A DNA stretch of 64,000 nt from Conchiformibius steedae (GCF_014054725.1 NZ_CP059563.1:410868-474867), one strand, 5' to 3'; positions 52,580-62,789 are shown, counted from the first letter of the stretch. The notes: a model not told the origin generated them from the sequence alone. Program-made: numbers and translations.

Positions 52580-53416
52580 ATGTCCCAGCCCACCATCTAC
52601 ATCGGCACAGGCGGATACAGCGATACCGACCTAATCGGCACGCTCTATCCGCACGGCACGCCCAAAACCGATTTTCTCAATATTTACGCCTGCCATTACG
52701 ATACGGTGGAAATCAACAGCACGTTTCACGCGCCGATTGGGGCGCGCGCTGTGCAGGGCATGGCGGAAAAAGCCGCAGGCAGGCTGCGTTTTTCGGTCAA
52801 GCTGCATCAGGATTTCAGCCACACCCGCCGCGCCACCGCACAGCAGGCGCGGGATTTTCTTCATGCCTTAAAGCCTTTGGGCGACAGGTTGGCAAATCTT
52901 TGTATCCAGTTTCCTTTTTCATTTGAACGCAATCCTGCTAATCGCCGCTATTTGACGGAGTTGGTGTTGTGGTTTCAAGATTATCCTGTGGCGATGGAGT
53001 TTCGCCACCCAAGTTGGCATATTCCTCAAGTATTTGAATTTTTTGCAACACAGCCGCAGTTGATTTGGTGTAGCGTGGATTATCCGCCTGAAATTGGTTT
53101 GCCCGAATCGGCTTTTCGTCCCTTGGGGCGCACGGCGTATGCGCGTTGGCACGGGCGTAACCGCCATTGGCACGTGGGGCGTTCGGCGGCGGAACGGCAC
53201 GATTACCGTTACACCGATGCGGAATTGCAGCAGTTGGCAGGGGCTTTACACGCGCAACGTGATGATTTTGATGTGTTGTATCTGTATTTTCAAAACACCA
53301 CGCGCAGCCATGCGTTTTACAATATTCCTGTGTTGAAGCGGTATTTGGACGGATTGGGTTTTCGGGTAAAAACGGCGGTAGATGAGTATGTGGGCGAGCA
53401 AAAAGGTTTGTTTTAA
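52580..53416 (+). CDS. DUF72 (YecE-like) TIM-barrel protein
   Basis: 278 residues. IYIGTGGYSD near the start, YDTVEINSTFHAPIG, FSVKLHQDFSHTRR, VAMEFRHPSWH and LYLYFQNTTRSHAFYNI are the DUF72 landmarks. Function unknown; the family has a TIM-barrel with a conserved Glu/Arg/His pocket. No ribosome site is visible because the uptake sequence occupies the place. Confidence 0.9.
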   Translation: MSQPTIYIGTGGYSDTDLIGTLYPHGTPKTDFLNIYACHYDTVEINSTFHAPIGARAVQGMAEKAAGRLRFSVKLHQDFSHTRRATAQQARDFLHALKPLGDRLANLCIQFPFSFERNPANRRYLTELVLWFQDYPVAMEFRHPSWHIPQVFEFFATQPQLIWCSVDYPPEIGLPESAFRPLGRTAYARWHGRNRHWHVGRSAAERHDYRYTDAELQQLAGALHAQRDDFDVLYLYFQNTTRSHAFYNIPVLKRYLDGLGFRVKTAVDEYVGEQKGLF

Positions 53417-53424
53417 AAAAATTA

Positions 53425-53459
53425 AGGCTGTTTGAGCGGGACTCAAACAGCCTATTTTT
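53425..53459. terminator. Bidirectional terminator between the DUF72 gene and gcvP
   Basis: AGGCTGTTTGAG and CTCAAACAGCCT form a perfect 12-bp stem followed by ATTTTT; A-run on the other side. Confidence 0.92.
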
Positions 53460-53473
53460 ATGAGGGTTTTTGA

Positions 53474-56323
53474 TTAATCTTCATAGGCTTGCATAGGCGG
53501 GCAGGAACAAACCAAGTTGCGGTCGCCGTAAACGTCGTCCACACGCTTCACGCTGGGCCAGAATTTGTTGTCGCGCACATAGGGCAGTGGGAACACGGCT
53601 TGTTCGCGGCTGTAGGGGTGTGTCCATTCGGCGGCGGTCACATCGGCGGCGGTGTGTGGGGCATTGACCAGCGGGTTGTCGTCTTTGGGCCATACGCCGT
53701 TTTGTACGTTCAGCACTTCTTGCTTAATGGCTTTCAACGCGGCGATAAAGCGGTCCAATTCGGCTTTGCTTTCCGATTCGGTAGGCTCAATCATCAGCGT
53801 GCCTGCTACGGGGAAAGACACGGTGGGGGCGTGAAAACCGTAATCCATCAGGCGTTTGGCGATGTCGGTTTCGGTAATGCCGCTTTCGGCTTTCAGCGGG
53901 CGCAAATCGACAATACATTCGTGCGCCACACGTCCGTTTTTGCCTGTGTACAAAATCGGATAATCGGCACTCAGGGCATTGGCAACATAGTTGGCGTTCA
54001 GCAACGCCCAACGGGTGGCCTGTTCCATGCCTTGTTTGCCCATCAGGGTGATGTACATCCAAGTAATCGGCAAAATGCTGGCAGAGCCATAAGGCGCAGC
54101 AGCAACGGCACTCATGCCGTCAGTCGCACCGCATACAGGCATTACGCTGTGGCTGGGCGTAAATGGGGCAAGATGGGCTTTTAAGCCGATGGGTCCCATA
54201 CCCGGTCCACCGCCGCCATGCGGAATACAGAAGGTTTTGTGCAGATTCATGTGCAATACGTCTGCACCTACTTCCGCAGGCTGCATAATGCCGATTTGTG
54301 CGTTCATGTTCGCGCCGTCCATATACACTTGTCCGCCGTGCTCATGCACAATGTGGCAGATGTCGCGGATGCCTTCTTCATACACGCCGTGGGTAGAGGG
54401 ATAGGTAATCATCAATGCGCCCAAATTCGCCTGATGTTCGGCGGCTTTGGCTTTCAAATCGTCAATATCCACATTGCCTTGTTCGTCGGTCTTTACCACC
54501 ACCACTTTCATGCCCAACATTTGCGCGGTGGCGGGATTGGTACCGTGTGCCGATTGCGGAATCAAGCACACATTGCGCTCGGGTGCGCCATTGGCTTCGT
54601 GGTAGCGGCGGATAGACAACAAGCCTGTGTATTCGCCCTGTGCCCCCGAATTGGGCTGCATACAAATGGCATCAAAGCCCGTAATGGCTTTTAACTGCGT
54701 GTGCAAATCGCGCAGCAGTTGCGCATAGCCCTGTACCTGTTCGCGCGGCGCAAACGGATGGATTTGCGAAAATTCTGCCCAAGTAATCGGCAACATTTCT
54801 GCGGTGGCGTTCAGCTTCATGGTGCAGCTGCCCAATGAAATCATGCTGCGGTTCATTGCCAAATCGCGCTCTTCCAGTTTTTTCAGGTAGCGCAACATTT
54901 CGTGTTCGGTGTGGTAACGGTTGAACACTTCGTGGGTCAAAATCGCGTCTTGGCGCAGCAGATGGTCTGCCAACACGGTGGCAGCCTGTTCGGGCAAGGC
55001 GTGTGCCGTACCTGTAAACAAACGGCTTAAATCGGCAAAATCTTCGGCAGACGATTCTTCATGAAACGCCACGGCTAACACCGTGTCGCTGACACGGCGC
55101 AGGTTGTAGCCTGCTGCCAAGGCGTTTTGGTAAATGCTTTCTGCTTGTTCCGCGCTGCCGCAATCCACGGCAACGGTGTCAAAAAACACAGCATGAAGCA
55201 CTTTCAAGCTGCCTGAAACGGCTTGTGCGAACGCTGCTGCCAAGGCGTGAATGCGTTGGGCGATGCGTTTTACCCCTTCGGGTCCGTGATAAACGGCATA
55301 CATGCCCGCTAAATTGGCTAACAAGGCTTGCGCGGTACAGATATTGGATGTGGCTTTTTCGCGGCGGATGTGCTGTTCGCGGGTGGATAGTGCCATACGC
55401 AGCGCGGGTTTGCCTGCCGCATCTTTGGATACGCCGATAATGCGCCCCGGTGCAGAACGTTTAAACTCGTCTTTAAAGGCAAAATAAGCTGCGTGTGGAC
55501 CGCCAAAGCCCATTGGTACGCCAAAGCGTTGTGTGTTACCCAAGGCAATATCTGCGCCCAAAGCGGCGGGGGATTTCAGTAAAACCAAGCTCATCACATC
55601 GGCAGCCACGGCAACCACCGTGTCTTTGGCTTTCAGTGCGGCAATCACGTCAGTCAAATCGGCAACATCGCCGTCTTTACCAACATATTGGAACAGTGCG
55701 CCGAAAAAGTCGCCGTTTTGCGCGGTGGCAAAATCGCCTGTTACCAATTCAAAACCAAAATATTTGGCGCGGGTACGCATCACGTCCAGCGTTTGCGGGA
55801 ATACGCGTTCATCTACAAAAAATTGATTGGACTTGGATTTGCTGACGCGTTTTGCCATAGACATGGCTTCGGCGGCGGCGGTGGCTTCGTCCAACAGCGA
55901 TGCGCCTGCCACGTCAAAACCCGTTAAATCAATACACACTTGCTGGAAATTTAACAGGGCTTGCAAACGTCCTTGCGCGATTTCTGCCTGATAGGGGGTG
56001 TAGGCGGTGTACCAGCCAGGGTTTTCCAGCACATTACGCAAAATTACGTTGGGCAGGCGGGTGGGGTAGTAGCCCAAGCCAATATAGCTTTTATTAACGG
56101 TGTTTTTGGCGGCAATGGCTTTGATTTTTGCCAAAGCATCGGCTTCGCTCAAGGCTTCGGGCAAATCCAGTTCGTTGGGCATGCGGATGCTTTGCGGAAC
56201 GGTGTTGGCGATAAAGCTGTCCATATCGCTTTCGCCCAATGCTGCCAACAGCGCGGCTTGGTCGCCAAAGCTGATGTGGCGGGCGGCGAATTCGTTGGGG
56301 TGGAACAGGTCTTGGAAGTTCAT
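53474..56323 (-). CDS. gcvP: Glycine dehydrogenase (decarboxylating), P protein
   Basis: 949 residues, the fused-chain form of the glycine cleavage P protein. Decarboxylates glycine and passes the aminomethyl group to the H protein. N-terminal [37 protein letters not shown], and the PLP Lys in [20 protein letters not shown] are present. A 21-bp gap follows the gamma carbonic anhydrase gene on the same strand, with AAGGT as ribosome site. gcvT and gcvH are not in the window; glyA is 33 kb away. Confidence 0.97.
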   Translation of the reverse strand: MNFQDLFHPNEFAARHISFGDQAALLAALGESDMDSFIANTVPQSIRMPNELDLPEALSEADALAKIKAIAAKNTVNKSYIGLGYYPTRLPNVILRNVLENPGWYTAYTPYQAEIAQGRLQALLNFQQVCIDLTGFDVAGASLLDEATAAAEAMSMAKRVSKSKSNQFFVDERVFPQTLDVMRTRAKYFGFELVTGDFATAQNGDFFGALFQYVGKDGDVADLTDVIAALKAKDTVVAVAADVMSLVLLKSPAALGADIALGNTQRFGVPMGFGGPHAAYFAFKDEFKRSAPGRIIGVSKDAAGKPALRMALSTREQHIRREKATSNICTAQALLANLAGMYAVYHGPEGVKRIAQRIHALAAAFAQAVSGSLKVLHAVFFDTVAVDCGSAEQAESIYQNALAAGYNLRRVSDTVLAVAFHEESSAEDFADLSRLFTGTAHALPEQAATVLADHLLRQDAILTHEVFNRYHTEHEMLRYLKKLEERDLAMNRSMISLGSCTMKLNATAEMLPITWAEFSQIHPFAPREQVQGYAQLLRDLHTQLKAITGFDAICMQPNSGAQGEYTGLLSIRRYHEANGAPERNVCLIPQSAHGTNPATAQMLGMKVVVVKTDEQGNVDIDDLKAKAAEHQANLGALMITYPSTHGVYEEGIRDICHIVHEHGGQVYMDGANMNAQIGIMQPAEVGADVLHMNLHKTFCIPHGGGGPGMGPIGLKAHLAPFTPSHSVMPVCGATDGMSAVAAAPYGSASILPITWMYITLMGKQGMEQATRWALLNANYVANALSADYPILYTGKNGRVAHECIVDLRPLKAESGITETDIAKRLMDYGFHAPTVSFPVAGTLMIEPTESESKAELDRFIAALKAIKQEVLNVQNGVWPKDDNPLVNAPHTAADVTAAEWTHPYSREQAVFPLPYVRDNKFWPSVKRVDDVYGDRNLVCSCPPMQAYED

Positions 56324-56344
56324 ACTTTTTTACCTTGGTTTAAC

Positions 56345-56911
56345 TTAAACAGATGCGGGAAGCGGGGGGTCGCTTTCGGGCGTGCCACGGTTGTAGTTGC
56401 CCGCCAAAAGCACATAATGATTGGCGGAATAGCGTAAAAATGCCAGTTCGTCTTCAGTAAGGCGGCGGATTTGGCGCACGGGCGCACCCATATACAGCCA
56501 ACCGCTTTGCAGGTGTTTGCGCGGGGGGACGAGACTGCCTGCACCAATCATGACATCGTCTTCAATCACGGCATCGTCTAACACGGTGCTGCCGATGCCG
56601 ATTAACACGCGGTTGCCCACCTGACAGCCGTGCAGCACCACATGATGCCCCACAGTAACATCGTCGCCGATAATCAGCGGCGAGCCGTCGGGTTTGGCAT
56701 CGTTTTTGTGGGAAACGTGCAGCATGGACAAATCTTGAATATTGCTGCGCTTGCCAATGCGGATGCTGTTTACATCGCCGCGAATCACCGCGCAGGGCCA
56801 TACCGATGCTTGGGCATCAATTGCCACATCGCCGATAATCACGGCGCTGTCGTCAATATAGCAGCCGTCGCTGATTTGGGGAAAGGTGTTGAGATAGGAA
56901 CGCAATGCCAT
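56345..56911 (-). CDS. Gamma carbonic anhydrase family protein
   Basis: 188 residues of left-handed beta-helix hexapeptide repeats. VIRGDVNSIRIGKRSNIQDL carries the conserved Arg/Asp/Gln, and metal His are in MLHVSHK and TVGHHVVLHGC. YrdA/CaiE-like proteins of this size are often poor anhydrases, so the true substrate is uncertain. Co-transcribed with gcvP downstream. Confidence 0.92.
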   Translation of the reverse strand: MALRSYLNTFPQISDGCYIDDSAVIIGDVAIDAQASVWPCAVIRGDVNSIRIGKRSNIQDLSMLHVSHKNDAKPDGSPLIIGDDVTVGHHVVLHGCQVGNRVLIGIGSTVLDDAVIEDDVMIGAGSLVPPRKHLQSGWLYMGAPVRQIRRLTEDELAFLRYSANHYVLLAGNYNRGTPESDPPLPASV

Positions 56912-57040
56912 GATGAAATACCGCTCCGAAAGTGGGTTGCCGAAAAGAACGTATCATAACAAATTTTGCCCCGTGCGAACGAGATTTCCGCCCCTGTGCG
57001 GGGATTTGACGGTACAATTTACGCCTTTTGGCAAAGCAAA

Positions 57041-58420
57041 ATGTTATTTGGTTTAAACCGTTATTCGCGCCGCCGCTTCGGTAAGGAAACACGCATGCTG
57101 CTGGCATTGGCACTGCCGATGATGTCGGCACAGATTGCAGCGGTGGGCGTGGGCGTGGTGGATACCGCCATGGCAGGCGGCGCAGGCAAAGACGATTTGA
57201 CTGCCGTTGCCTTAGGAACATCGGTATTTGTTACCCTGCTGGTTACCTTTATCGGCATTATGAACGCCCTCAACCCCATGATTGCCCAACAATACGGCGC
57301 AGGCGAACGCGAAAACATCGGCGAAACGGCGCGACAGGGTTTGTGGTTTGGTTTGGCATTGGGAACGGCGGGAATGTTAGGCATGTGGCTGGCTATTCGT
57401 CCGCTGCAAGCCTATTTGAATATGACGGAAGCCGTAGAAACCATGTTGGGCGACTATGTGTTTTACACCGCTTTGGCACTGCCTGCCGCCATGCTTTACC
57501 GCGCCCTGTATGCCTATGCGTCCAGCTTGGGAAAAACACAAGCGATTATGTGGATTAGTTGGGCGGCTTTGCTGCTGAATATCCCGTTTAATTATGTGTT
57601 TGTTTACGGCAAACTGGGTATGCCCGCAATGGGTGGTGCAGGCTGCGGTGTGGCAACCGCGCTGGTGTTTTGGTTTAACGCCGCTGCCTTATGGCTGTAT
57701 GTGTCCAAAGCGCGTTTTTTTGCCCCGTTTGCGCTCACGGCGCGTTTTTCCCGTCCCGACAAAACCGTATTAAAACAAATCTGGCAACTGGGTTGGCCGA
57801 TTGGTTTTTCCTACTTTTTAGAAGTCAGTCTGTTCAGTTTTATCGTGTGGCTGATTGCCCGCTTGGGCGAAGACACTGTAGCCGCACAACAAATTACCTT
57901 AAACATCGGCAGCATTACCTATATGGTGCCTTCTGCCATTGGCGCAGCCGCCACCGTGCGCGTGGGCTACTGCGTGGGTTTGCGCCGTTTTGAACAAGCG
58001 CGTTATGTATCGGGGGTAACACTGGCATTATCGGTGGGTGCAGCGGCAGTGTGCATGGCGGTATTGTTGCTGTTACGCGGCGTATTACCGCAGTTTTACA
58101 CCAACGATGCCGATGTGATGGCAATTGCCGCGCAATTATTGGTATTGTGTGCCGTGATGCAATTGTTTGACTTTATCCAATGCGCCGCTTCTTACGCCTT
58201 GCGCGGCTACAAAATCACCCGCGGACCCATGCTGATTCACGCCGTAGCCTTTTGGGGATTGGGTTTGCTGCCGGGGTGGTGGCTGGCGTATGGTGTGGCA
58301 GATATGGGCATTTACGGCTTTTGGACAGCGCTGATTGGTTCTTTAGCCGCTGCTGCTGTGGCGCTGGTGTGGTATTTGGCACGTTGCAGCGACTGGGCAG
58401 CACGCCACCGCGCCTTATAG
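57041..58420 (+). CDS. norM: MATE family multidrug efflux protein, NorM-like
   Basis: 459 residues from ATG 57041; the longer frame to 56966 has no homology. Twelve helices in two six-helix halves. ALPMMSAQIAAVGVGVVDTA, VALGTSVFVTL, NPMIAQQYGAGE and PSAIGAAATVRVGYCVG are typical of NorM, which extrudes cationic drugs with sodium or protons. Transcribed alone, divergent from the carbonic anhydrase gene. Confidence 0.93.
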   Translation: MLFGLNRYSRRRFGKETRMLLALALPMMSAQIAAVGVGVVDTAMAGGAGKDDLTAVALGTSVFVTLLVTFIGIMNALNPMIAQQYGAGERENIGETARQGLWFGLALGTAGMLGMWLAIRPLQAYLNMTEAVETMLGDYVFYTALALPAAMLYRALYAYASSLGKTQAIMWISWAALLLNIPFNYVFVYGKLGMPAMGGAGCGVATALVFWFNAAALWLYVSKARFFAPFALTARFSRPDKTVLKQIWQLGWPIGFSYFLEVSLFSFIVWLIARLGEDTVAAQQITLNIGSITYMVPSAIGAAATVRVGYCVGLRRFEQARYVSGVTLALSVGAAAVCMAVLLLLRGVLPQFYTNDADVMAIAAQLLVLCAVMQLFDFIQCAASYALRGYKITRGPMLIHAVAFWGLGLLPGWWLAYGVADMGIYGFWTALIGSLAAAAVALVWYLARCSDWAARHRAL

Positions 58421-58436
58421 CGGCAGTAAGTAGATT

Positions 58437-58458
58437 AAAGCACAGCATAAACCCAACC
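58437..58458. repeat. AAGCACAGCATAAACCCAACC repeat, copy c
   Basis: Related to copies at 51597 and 59237. A hairpin AAGCTGGG-N8-CCCAGCTT follows at 58480-58503 and may terminate norM. Confidence 0.5.
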
Positions 58459-58551
58459 ACACAACAGCCGAAAAAGCAAAAGCTGGGTTGATTAGCCCAG
58501 CTTACGCCTAATAAAAAATAGGATTATTTCAAAAATGAAAGCGATAAAACC

Positions 58552-59163
58552 ATGTTAGGTTTGGCGATACTTTTTGGATTATTGGTTTGGATAGTGGTAA
58601 CGCTGATTGCCATGACTATTGGCTACAAAATTGCCAAGAAAAAAGGCTTGTTTGCAGGATTTATGCTGACAATGGGCGGTTGGATTGTTTATTGGGCGAT
58701 TGAATTTGCGTATATTCAAGCAAAAGTGAGCTATTTATGCAAAAAAGAAGCTGGGATTACAGTATATATAACGCCTGAACAATGGCGTAAACAGATTAGG
58801 GAGGAAGAGTGGAAAAAATTGAAACCATTTACGGATACGGAAATTGATAAACGATATGCTATCAATAATAATAATACTTTATTATTTAATAATAAAAAAT
58901 ATAAATACACTAGAGGTCAAATACGCGCAGGAAATATAGAAAATGGCCGTATACTATATTATGATTTTTATGATAAAGTTGATGGCGTACATATGGCATC
59001 TCATATTTTAGTTGATAAAATTACCCAAAATGTGTTACTCAAAAAAATTGAGTTTAGCTATTCCAAAAGTTTCATGGGTATAAATTTATCGTTTATAGAA
59101 TGTTCAAGTAATATAAGTGAAAAATTTCATGAAATTGCTGTACAATATTCTAATCGTAACTAA
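58552..59163 (+). CDS. AT-rich hypothetical membrane protein
   Basis: 203 residues. Two hydrophobic segments (residues 3-27 and 34-58) precede a soluble part of about 145 residues rich in Lys, Asn, Ile and Tyr (for example YAINNNNTLLFNNKKYKYTR). No family recognised. The codon use after residue 60 is much more AT-rich than in the flanking genes, suggesting transfer. No strong ribosome site before the ATG. Confidence 0.55.
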   Translation: MLGLAILFGLLVWIVVTLIAMTIGYKIAKKKGLFAGFMLTMGGWIVYWAIEFAYIQAKVSYLCKKEAGITVYITPEQWRKQIREEEWKKLKPFTDTEIDKRYAINNNNTLLFNNKKYKYTRGQIRAGNIENGRILYYDFYDKVDGVHMASHILVDKITQNVLLKKIEFSYSKSFMGINLSFIECSSNISEKFHEIAVQYSNRN

Positions 59164-59184
59164 TTTTTTTAAGAAGTTTTAATC

Positions 59185-59250
59185 ATGAAAAATAAATTTT
59201 TGGCTGATTACGTTTATTTGGCTGAAGCAAGTAAGCGTAGGTTGGGTTGA
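59185..59250 (+). pseudogene. Remnant: 21-codon gene start cut off by a repeat
   Basis: ATG 59185 with AAGAAG upstream begins MKNKFLADYVYLAEASKRRL and stops at TGA 59248-59250 inside the GTAGGTTGGGTTGA repeat. The first 16 residues look like a normal N-terminus, and the repeat appears to have replaced the rest of the gene. Not certain to be a gene. Confidence 0.3.
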
Positions 59251-59302
59251 AGCGCAGCGTAAACCCAACAAAAGACATTGGGTTACGGCATTACCTAATC
59301 CA
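59237..59302. repeat. GTAGGTTGGGTTGAAGCGCAG repeat, copy d (two arms)
   Basis: GGGTTGAAGCGCAGCGTAAACCC (arms GGGTT/AACCC) followed by ATTGGGTTACGGCATTACC and TAATCCAA. The longest copy of the 51.6-59.3 kb family. Confidence 0.55.
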
Positions 59303-59335
59303 AGCGAGCACTTTTAACATACCAAGGAATCCACC

Positions 59336-59938
59336 ATGTTTTGGGACGAACGCTACGACAGCGAAAACTATGTTTACGGCACACAAGCCAATATTTTTCT
59401 GCAAGAAATCGCCCACCATCTGCCCGGCAGCGGACGCGCTTTGGATTTGGCGGCAGGCGAAGGGCGCAATGCGGTTTTTTTGGCGGAACGCGGTTTGTCG
59501 GTAACGGCTGCCGATGCTTCAAGCGTGGGCTTGGCAAAGGCACAGCGTTTGGCGGAAAGCCGTGGTGTGCGCCTTGAGCTGGTGCAGGCGGATTTATGCA
59601 GCCACGATTGGCAGCAGGGCAGCTATGATGTGGTCAGCAGCGTGTTTTTCCAACTGCCGCCGCCGCTGCGTTTGGCAGTGGGGCGCAGGGCGGTGAATGC
59701 GTTGCGGGAGGGTGGTTTGTTGGTAGCGGTGTTTTACCACAGCGAGCAGCTTGCGCTGGGCACAGGCGGACCGTCTAACCCTGAATTTTTAGGCAGTTTG
59801 GCGGACTGGCAGGCGATGTTCCCCGATTTGGAATGGCTGCACGCCGAGCACCGCCGCCATGTGTTAAACGAAGGGGAATTGCATCAAGGCGAAAGTTCGG
59901 TGGTGTATCTGCTGGGGCGCAAACCCGGTTCTAAATAG
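59336..59938 (+). CDS. Class I SAM-dependent methyltransferase (TehB-like)
   Basis: 200 residues. MFWDERYDSENYVYGTQANI and RALDLAAGEGRNAVFLAERG (SAM loop, about residues 35-54) followed by VTAADASSVGLAKAQ place it near TehB/UbiE-like small-molecule methyltransferases, some of which methylate tellurite or thiols. The substrate is unknown. The start lies just after repeat copy d. Confidence 0.88.
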   Translation: MFWDERYDSENYVYGTQANIFLQEIAHHLPGSGRALDLAAGEGRNAVFLAERGLSVTAADASSVGLAKAQRLAESRGVRLELVQADLCSHDWQQGSYDVVSSVFFQLPPPLRLAVGRRAVNALREGGLLVAVFYHSEQLALGTGGPSNPEFLGSLADWQAMFPDLEWLHAEHRRHVLNEGELHQGESSVVYLLGRKPGSK

Positions 59939-60074
59939 TTTAAATACTTTATTTTATAAGTTATTTTATTGTTTTACAAAATAATTCTTAATCAAATTAT
60001 CCTGCCTAAAATGGAAAAAAACCGTTTCAGGCAGATTTTTTCGCGTAGAATAGCAGATTTTTAGGATTTTCTTT

Positions 60075-60116
60075 ATGTATGCAGGCGAAAAATTTAATGC
60101 CTACAGCCATTTGGTG
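60075..60116 (+). pseudogene. Hemolysin III family gene, 5' fragment interrupted by a mobile element
   Basis: MYAGEKFNAYSHLV is the N-terminus of hemolysin III (TrhA/YqfA) membrane proteins. After codon 14 the sequence changes to the IS21-type element, and the frame ends after a further 46 unrelated codons. No continuation of the gene is found to the right of the element within the window, so a deletion or second rearrangement accompanied the insertion. Confidence 0.65.
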
Positions 60117-60421
60117 AGTATTCGCATAAAAATCCCCCACCATGCGCGTCTATTTTCCCCCACCATACGCATCGGTAAGTCTGCCACCTGTTCGCACCAT
60201 AACGCCATCACTACAACCGTTCGCATACCTGCCCCCAATTTGCCTGAAAGCGCATGATGTCCCACCATCATCGACAGACCTGTCAAATTACCCGCCGACC
60301 GTTTAAGAAATTTGGGACAGTTACCCATCAATGCTGCCTCCTTGTTAAAGACAATCTGAACTGTAACGGATAAAGTAACCGGAAAGGCTGACAAAATAAA
60401 ACGGCTGTCCGGTAAAAACAC
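60101..60421 (-). CDS. Doubtful ORF in the tail of the IS21-type element
   Basis: An uninterrupted frame of 106 codons (MGNCPKFLKRSAGNLTGL from an internal ATG, ending MRILTKWL) lies after istB. It crosses the transposase-binding repeats and takes its stop from the hemolysin III fragment, so it is probably not a gene. Confidence 0.2.
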   Translation of the reverse strand: MFLPDSRFILSAFPVTLSVTVQIVFNKEAALMGNCPKFLKRSAGNLTGLSMMVGHHALSGKLGAGMRTVVVMALWCEQVADLPMRMVGENRRAWWGIFMRILTKWL

Positions 60422-60430
60422 CGGACAGCT
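60398..60430 (-). terminator. istB terminator
   Basis: CTGTCCGG and CCGGACAG around TAAAAACA, followed leftward by TTTTATTTT on the minus strand. Confidence 0.8.
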
Positions 60431-60451
60431 GTTTCTCCTGTCGTAAACCGA

Positions 60452-61195
60452 TTATCCTGCTTCCGTCCGTAACGGCTGCATCTTACGCATTGACGCTCCC
60501 TGCAAATTGATACGGTGCGTATTGCTGAACAGCCTGTCCATCATAGAATCGGCACGCCCTTTATTATCAAACATATCATGCCAATGATTCATCGGCAGCA
60601 AAGACGTGATAATCGTAGAATGGCTGTTATGCCGTTCGTCAATCAACTCAAACAACAGTTTCTGTTCTTCAGGTTTGTAGGCCTCCAATGCCCAGTCATC
60701 TAAAATCAGTAAAGGAAACCGTCCCAAGGCATTAAAGGCTTTACCCAAATTGCCGGCTATCTGTGCCATAACTAGTTCCTCCAATAACAGGCTCACTTTC
60801 TTAAACACAGTCGGAATACCCTGCATACACGCTTCATGCCCCAAGGCACAAGCCAGCCATGTTTTACCTACCCCGGAAGGACCTGTAAAGCAGATATTCT
60901 GATGTGCTTTGAGCCATTCCAAACCGGTCAGGTTGGCGAACACCGTTGCGTCCACCCCACGGCTGGTATGATAATCAATCTGATGAATATCCGCTTTTAC
61001 CTTAAAGTGTGCCTGTTTCAACAAACGCTGTATCCGCCGGTTGGCTTGGTGATGGCGTTCCGCCAGCAGTATGGATAAAAAACGGCTGTCAAATGATGCT
61101 TCACGGCTTTCCACACTCATTGTTTGGCGTTGGTATTCTTCTGCCATACCTCGTAATTTCAGCAAGGTACAGATATGGTAAATTTCTTCATTCAT
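60452..61195 (-). CDS. istB: IS21 helper ATPase
   Basis: 247 residues from ATG 61195 (MNEEIYHICTLLKLRGMAEE); the frame extends 19 codons into istA. AAA+ ATPase that regulates IstA: Walker A FTGPSGVGKTWLACALGHEA, Walker B PLLILDDWALE, sensor in STIITSLLP. Overlaps the istA stop by 8 bp (ATGAATGA), giving coupled translation. Intact. Confidence 0.93.
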   Translation of the reverse strand: MNEEIYHICTLLKLRGMAEEYQRQTMSVESREASFDSRFLSILLAERHHQANRRIQRLLKQAHFKVKADIHQIDYHTSRGVDATVFANLTGLEWLKAHQNICFTGPSGVGKTWLACALGHEACMQGIPTVFKKVSLLLEELVMAQIAGNLGKAFNALGRFPLLILDDWALEAYKPEEQKLLFELIDERHNSHSTIITSLLPMNHWHDMFDNKGRADSMMDRLFSNTHRINLQGASMRKMQPLRTEAG

Positions 61196-62789
61196 TTGTT
61201 GCTGCTTCCTTTGGGTCTGTATCATCACTTTGTCGGCGGTAATAGTCTGCACCGCGTAAATTATCGTGCTGGTTCAATACTTCTGGTGCGGCAGTTTGGA
61301 CGTGCTGCAAAGAACTCAAGCGTCCTGTCGGCAACTTTTTCTGCACACCCAGCCATAGCTGCTTCAGTTTACGGGAATCAAATACCTGTTTTTCCAATGC
61401 CAGGCTGCACAAATATTCCACTTCCGCAGCAGGACGCACGCCGACCATTTTCTTAAACCCCTTAAAAAAACGGTAGTACAAACTGCGGTTGGCGTAACGT
61501 TCAAAGAAGGCTGTAAAATATTTCCCCGTCTGTGCCCCGTAATTGGCTGCCCATTGCAGTACGGTATCCGCATTGATTGCCACAACAGCCCGATGGGTGG
61601 GAGCCAAATGGTCAGGGTGCGTAACAACCGCACCGGCAACCCCTTTCAAATGTGCCGCCACCAACTTCTGTTCATGATATAAGCTGACCGAATCCTGCTT
61701 CAGACAAAACTCCACTTGTTTGGATTTTAAATGAAAAGGCACGCTGTAATATGTGCCGTCAATCAATACATGGTAATCCAAACCCGCGTATGCCTGTCCC
61801 CAAAACGGATTGGCATAGGCTTGTGCGGGTAACGGTTTTAAACATTGCCACTCGGTCTCCATAAAACGACTGTAACGGCTGCCCTGCTGTTTTTGGAACG
61901 GCTTTCGGTTTAACTGTTCCAATAGCGGAACAATCGCACGGTTCAATTCGTTCAAGCTGAAAAATTGCTGCTTACGTAACCTGAATAAAATCCAACGCTG
62001 TACCAGTAACACACCGGCTTCGGCTTTAGCCTTATCTTTCGGTTTGCGTACCCGGGCAGGAAAAGGCTCTACACCATAATGTTCACACAACTTGCTGTAA
62101 TTCTGATTGATTTGCGCAAAATATTTATCTGCTTTGATAACCGCCGCCTTTAAATTGTCCGGTACGACAAACTGCGGGACACCTTTAAAAAATTCAAACA
62201 TACGGATATGCGAAGCGTTCCAGTCCTGACTACTTTGCGAAGCGGTGGCTTCACAAAAGGTATAGCCGGAATAACCCAATACCCCGACAAAGATTTGTGC
62301 CTGTGTTATTTCGCCTGTTTTTTGATTGATAATCGGAACGGTACTGCCTGCATAATCCACAAACACACATTCGCCAGGCGTATGATGGTGGCGCATACTG
62401 ATTTGCAAAGATTTCTTATAGCAACTGTAGCGTTTGGCGAATTGGGAATAACTGATAATGGTTTCGTCCGGACCGAGCTGCCGTACCCATTCTTCATATA
62501 CTTGTCTGATGGTGGCATTTTTGCATTTTTGCAGAGTGTCATGCACTTCATCAAAATCAATTTTTAACCGCGCCGGTGCGGTCGCCGCTGGCTTTTGTGC
62601 AAATACTGCCGCCCAATCTTCTTCGCGTTTCGGCGGATAGGGTAAGCCGCTTTCCTGATACAGTTGATAATATTTCCGCACCATGTCGCGGGAAACACCG
62701 TAACGGTGTGCCGTTTCACGTTGAGAAAGATTCAGCACATACAAAGCGTTCAGCACTGCCTGTATGGTCTTTAATGAGATTTTCTTCAT
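61188..62789 (-). CDS. istA: IS21 transposase
   Basis: 533 residues. N-terminal HTH (LNLSQRETAHRYGVSRDMVR), DDE core with GECVFVDYAG (first Asp) and QFVVPDNLKAAVIK (second Asp), Glu in the segment around PFPARVRKPKDKAKAEAGVL, and a C-terminal beta domain. Intact, so the element could be active if its ends are. Confidence 0.92.
   Translation of the reverse strand: MKKISLKTIQAVLNALYVLNLSQRETAHRYGVSRDMVRKYYQLYQESGLPYPPKREEDWAAVFAQKPAATAPARLKIDFDEVHDTLQKCKNATIRQVYEEWVRQLGPDETIISYSQFAKRYSCYKKSLQISMRHHHTPGECVFVDYAGSTVPIINQKTGEITQAQIFVGVLGYSGYTFCEATASQSSQDWNASHIRMFEFFKGVPQFVVPDNLKAAVIKADKYFAQINQNYSKLCEHYGVEPFPARVRKPKDKAKAEAGVLLVQRWILFRLRKQQFFSLNELNRAIVPLLEQLNRKPFQKQQGSRYSRFMETEWQCLKPLPAQAYANPFWGQAYAGLDYHVLIDGTYYSVPFHLKSKQVEFCLKQDSVSLYHEQKLVAAHLKGVAGAVVTHPDHLAPTHRAVVAINADTVLQWAANYGAQTGKYFTAFFERYANRSLYYRFFKGFKKMVGVRPAAEVEYLCSLALEKQVFDSRKLKQLWLGVQKKLPTGRLSSLQHVQTAAPEVLNQHDNLRGADYYRRQSDDTDPKEAATNE

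Noticed and set aside
53489-54184. 231-codon plus-strand ORF opposite gcvP
   Set aside because: Antisense shadow without ribosome site or motifs.
60075-60257. Complete 60-codon gene
   Set aside because: Only the first 14 codons match hemolysin III; the rest is translated mobile-element DNA, so it was kept only as a gene fragment.
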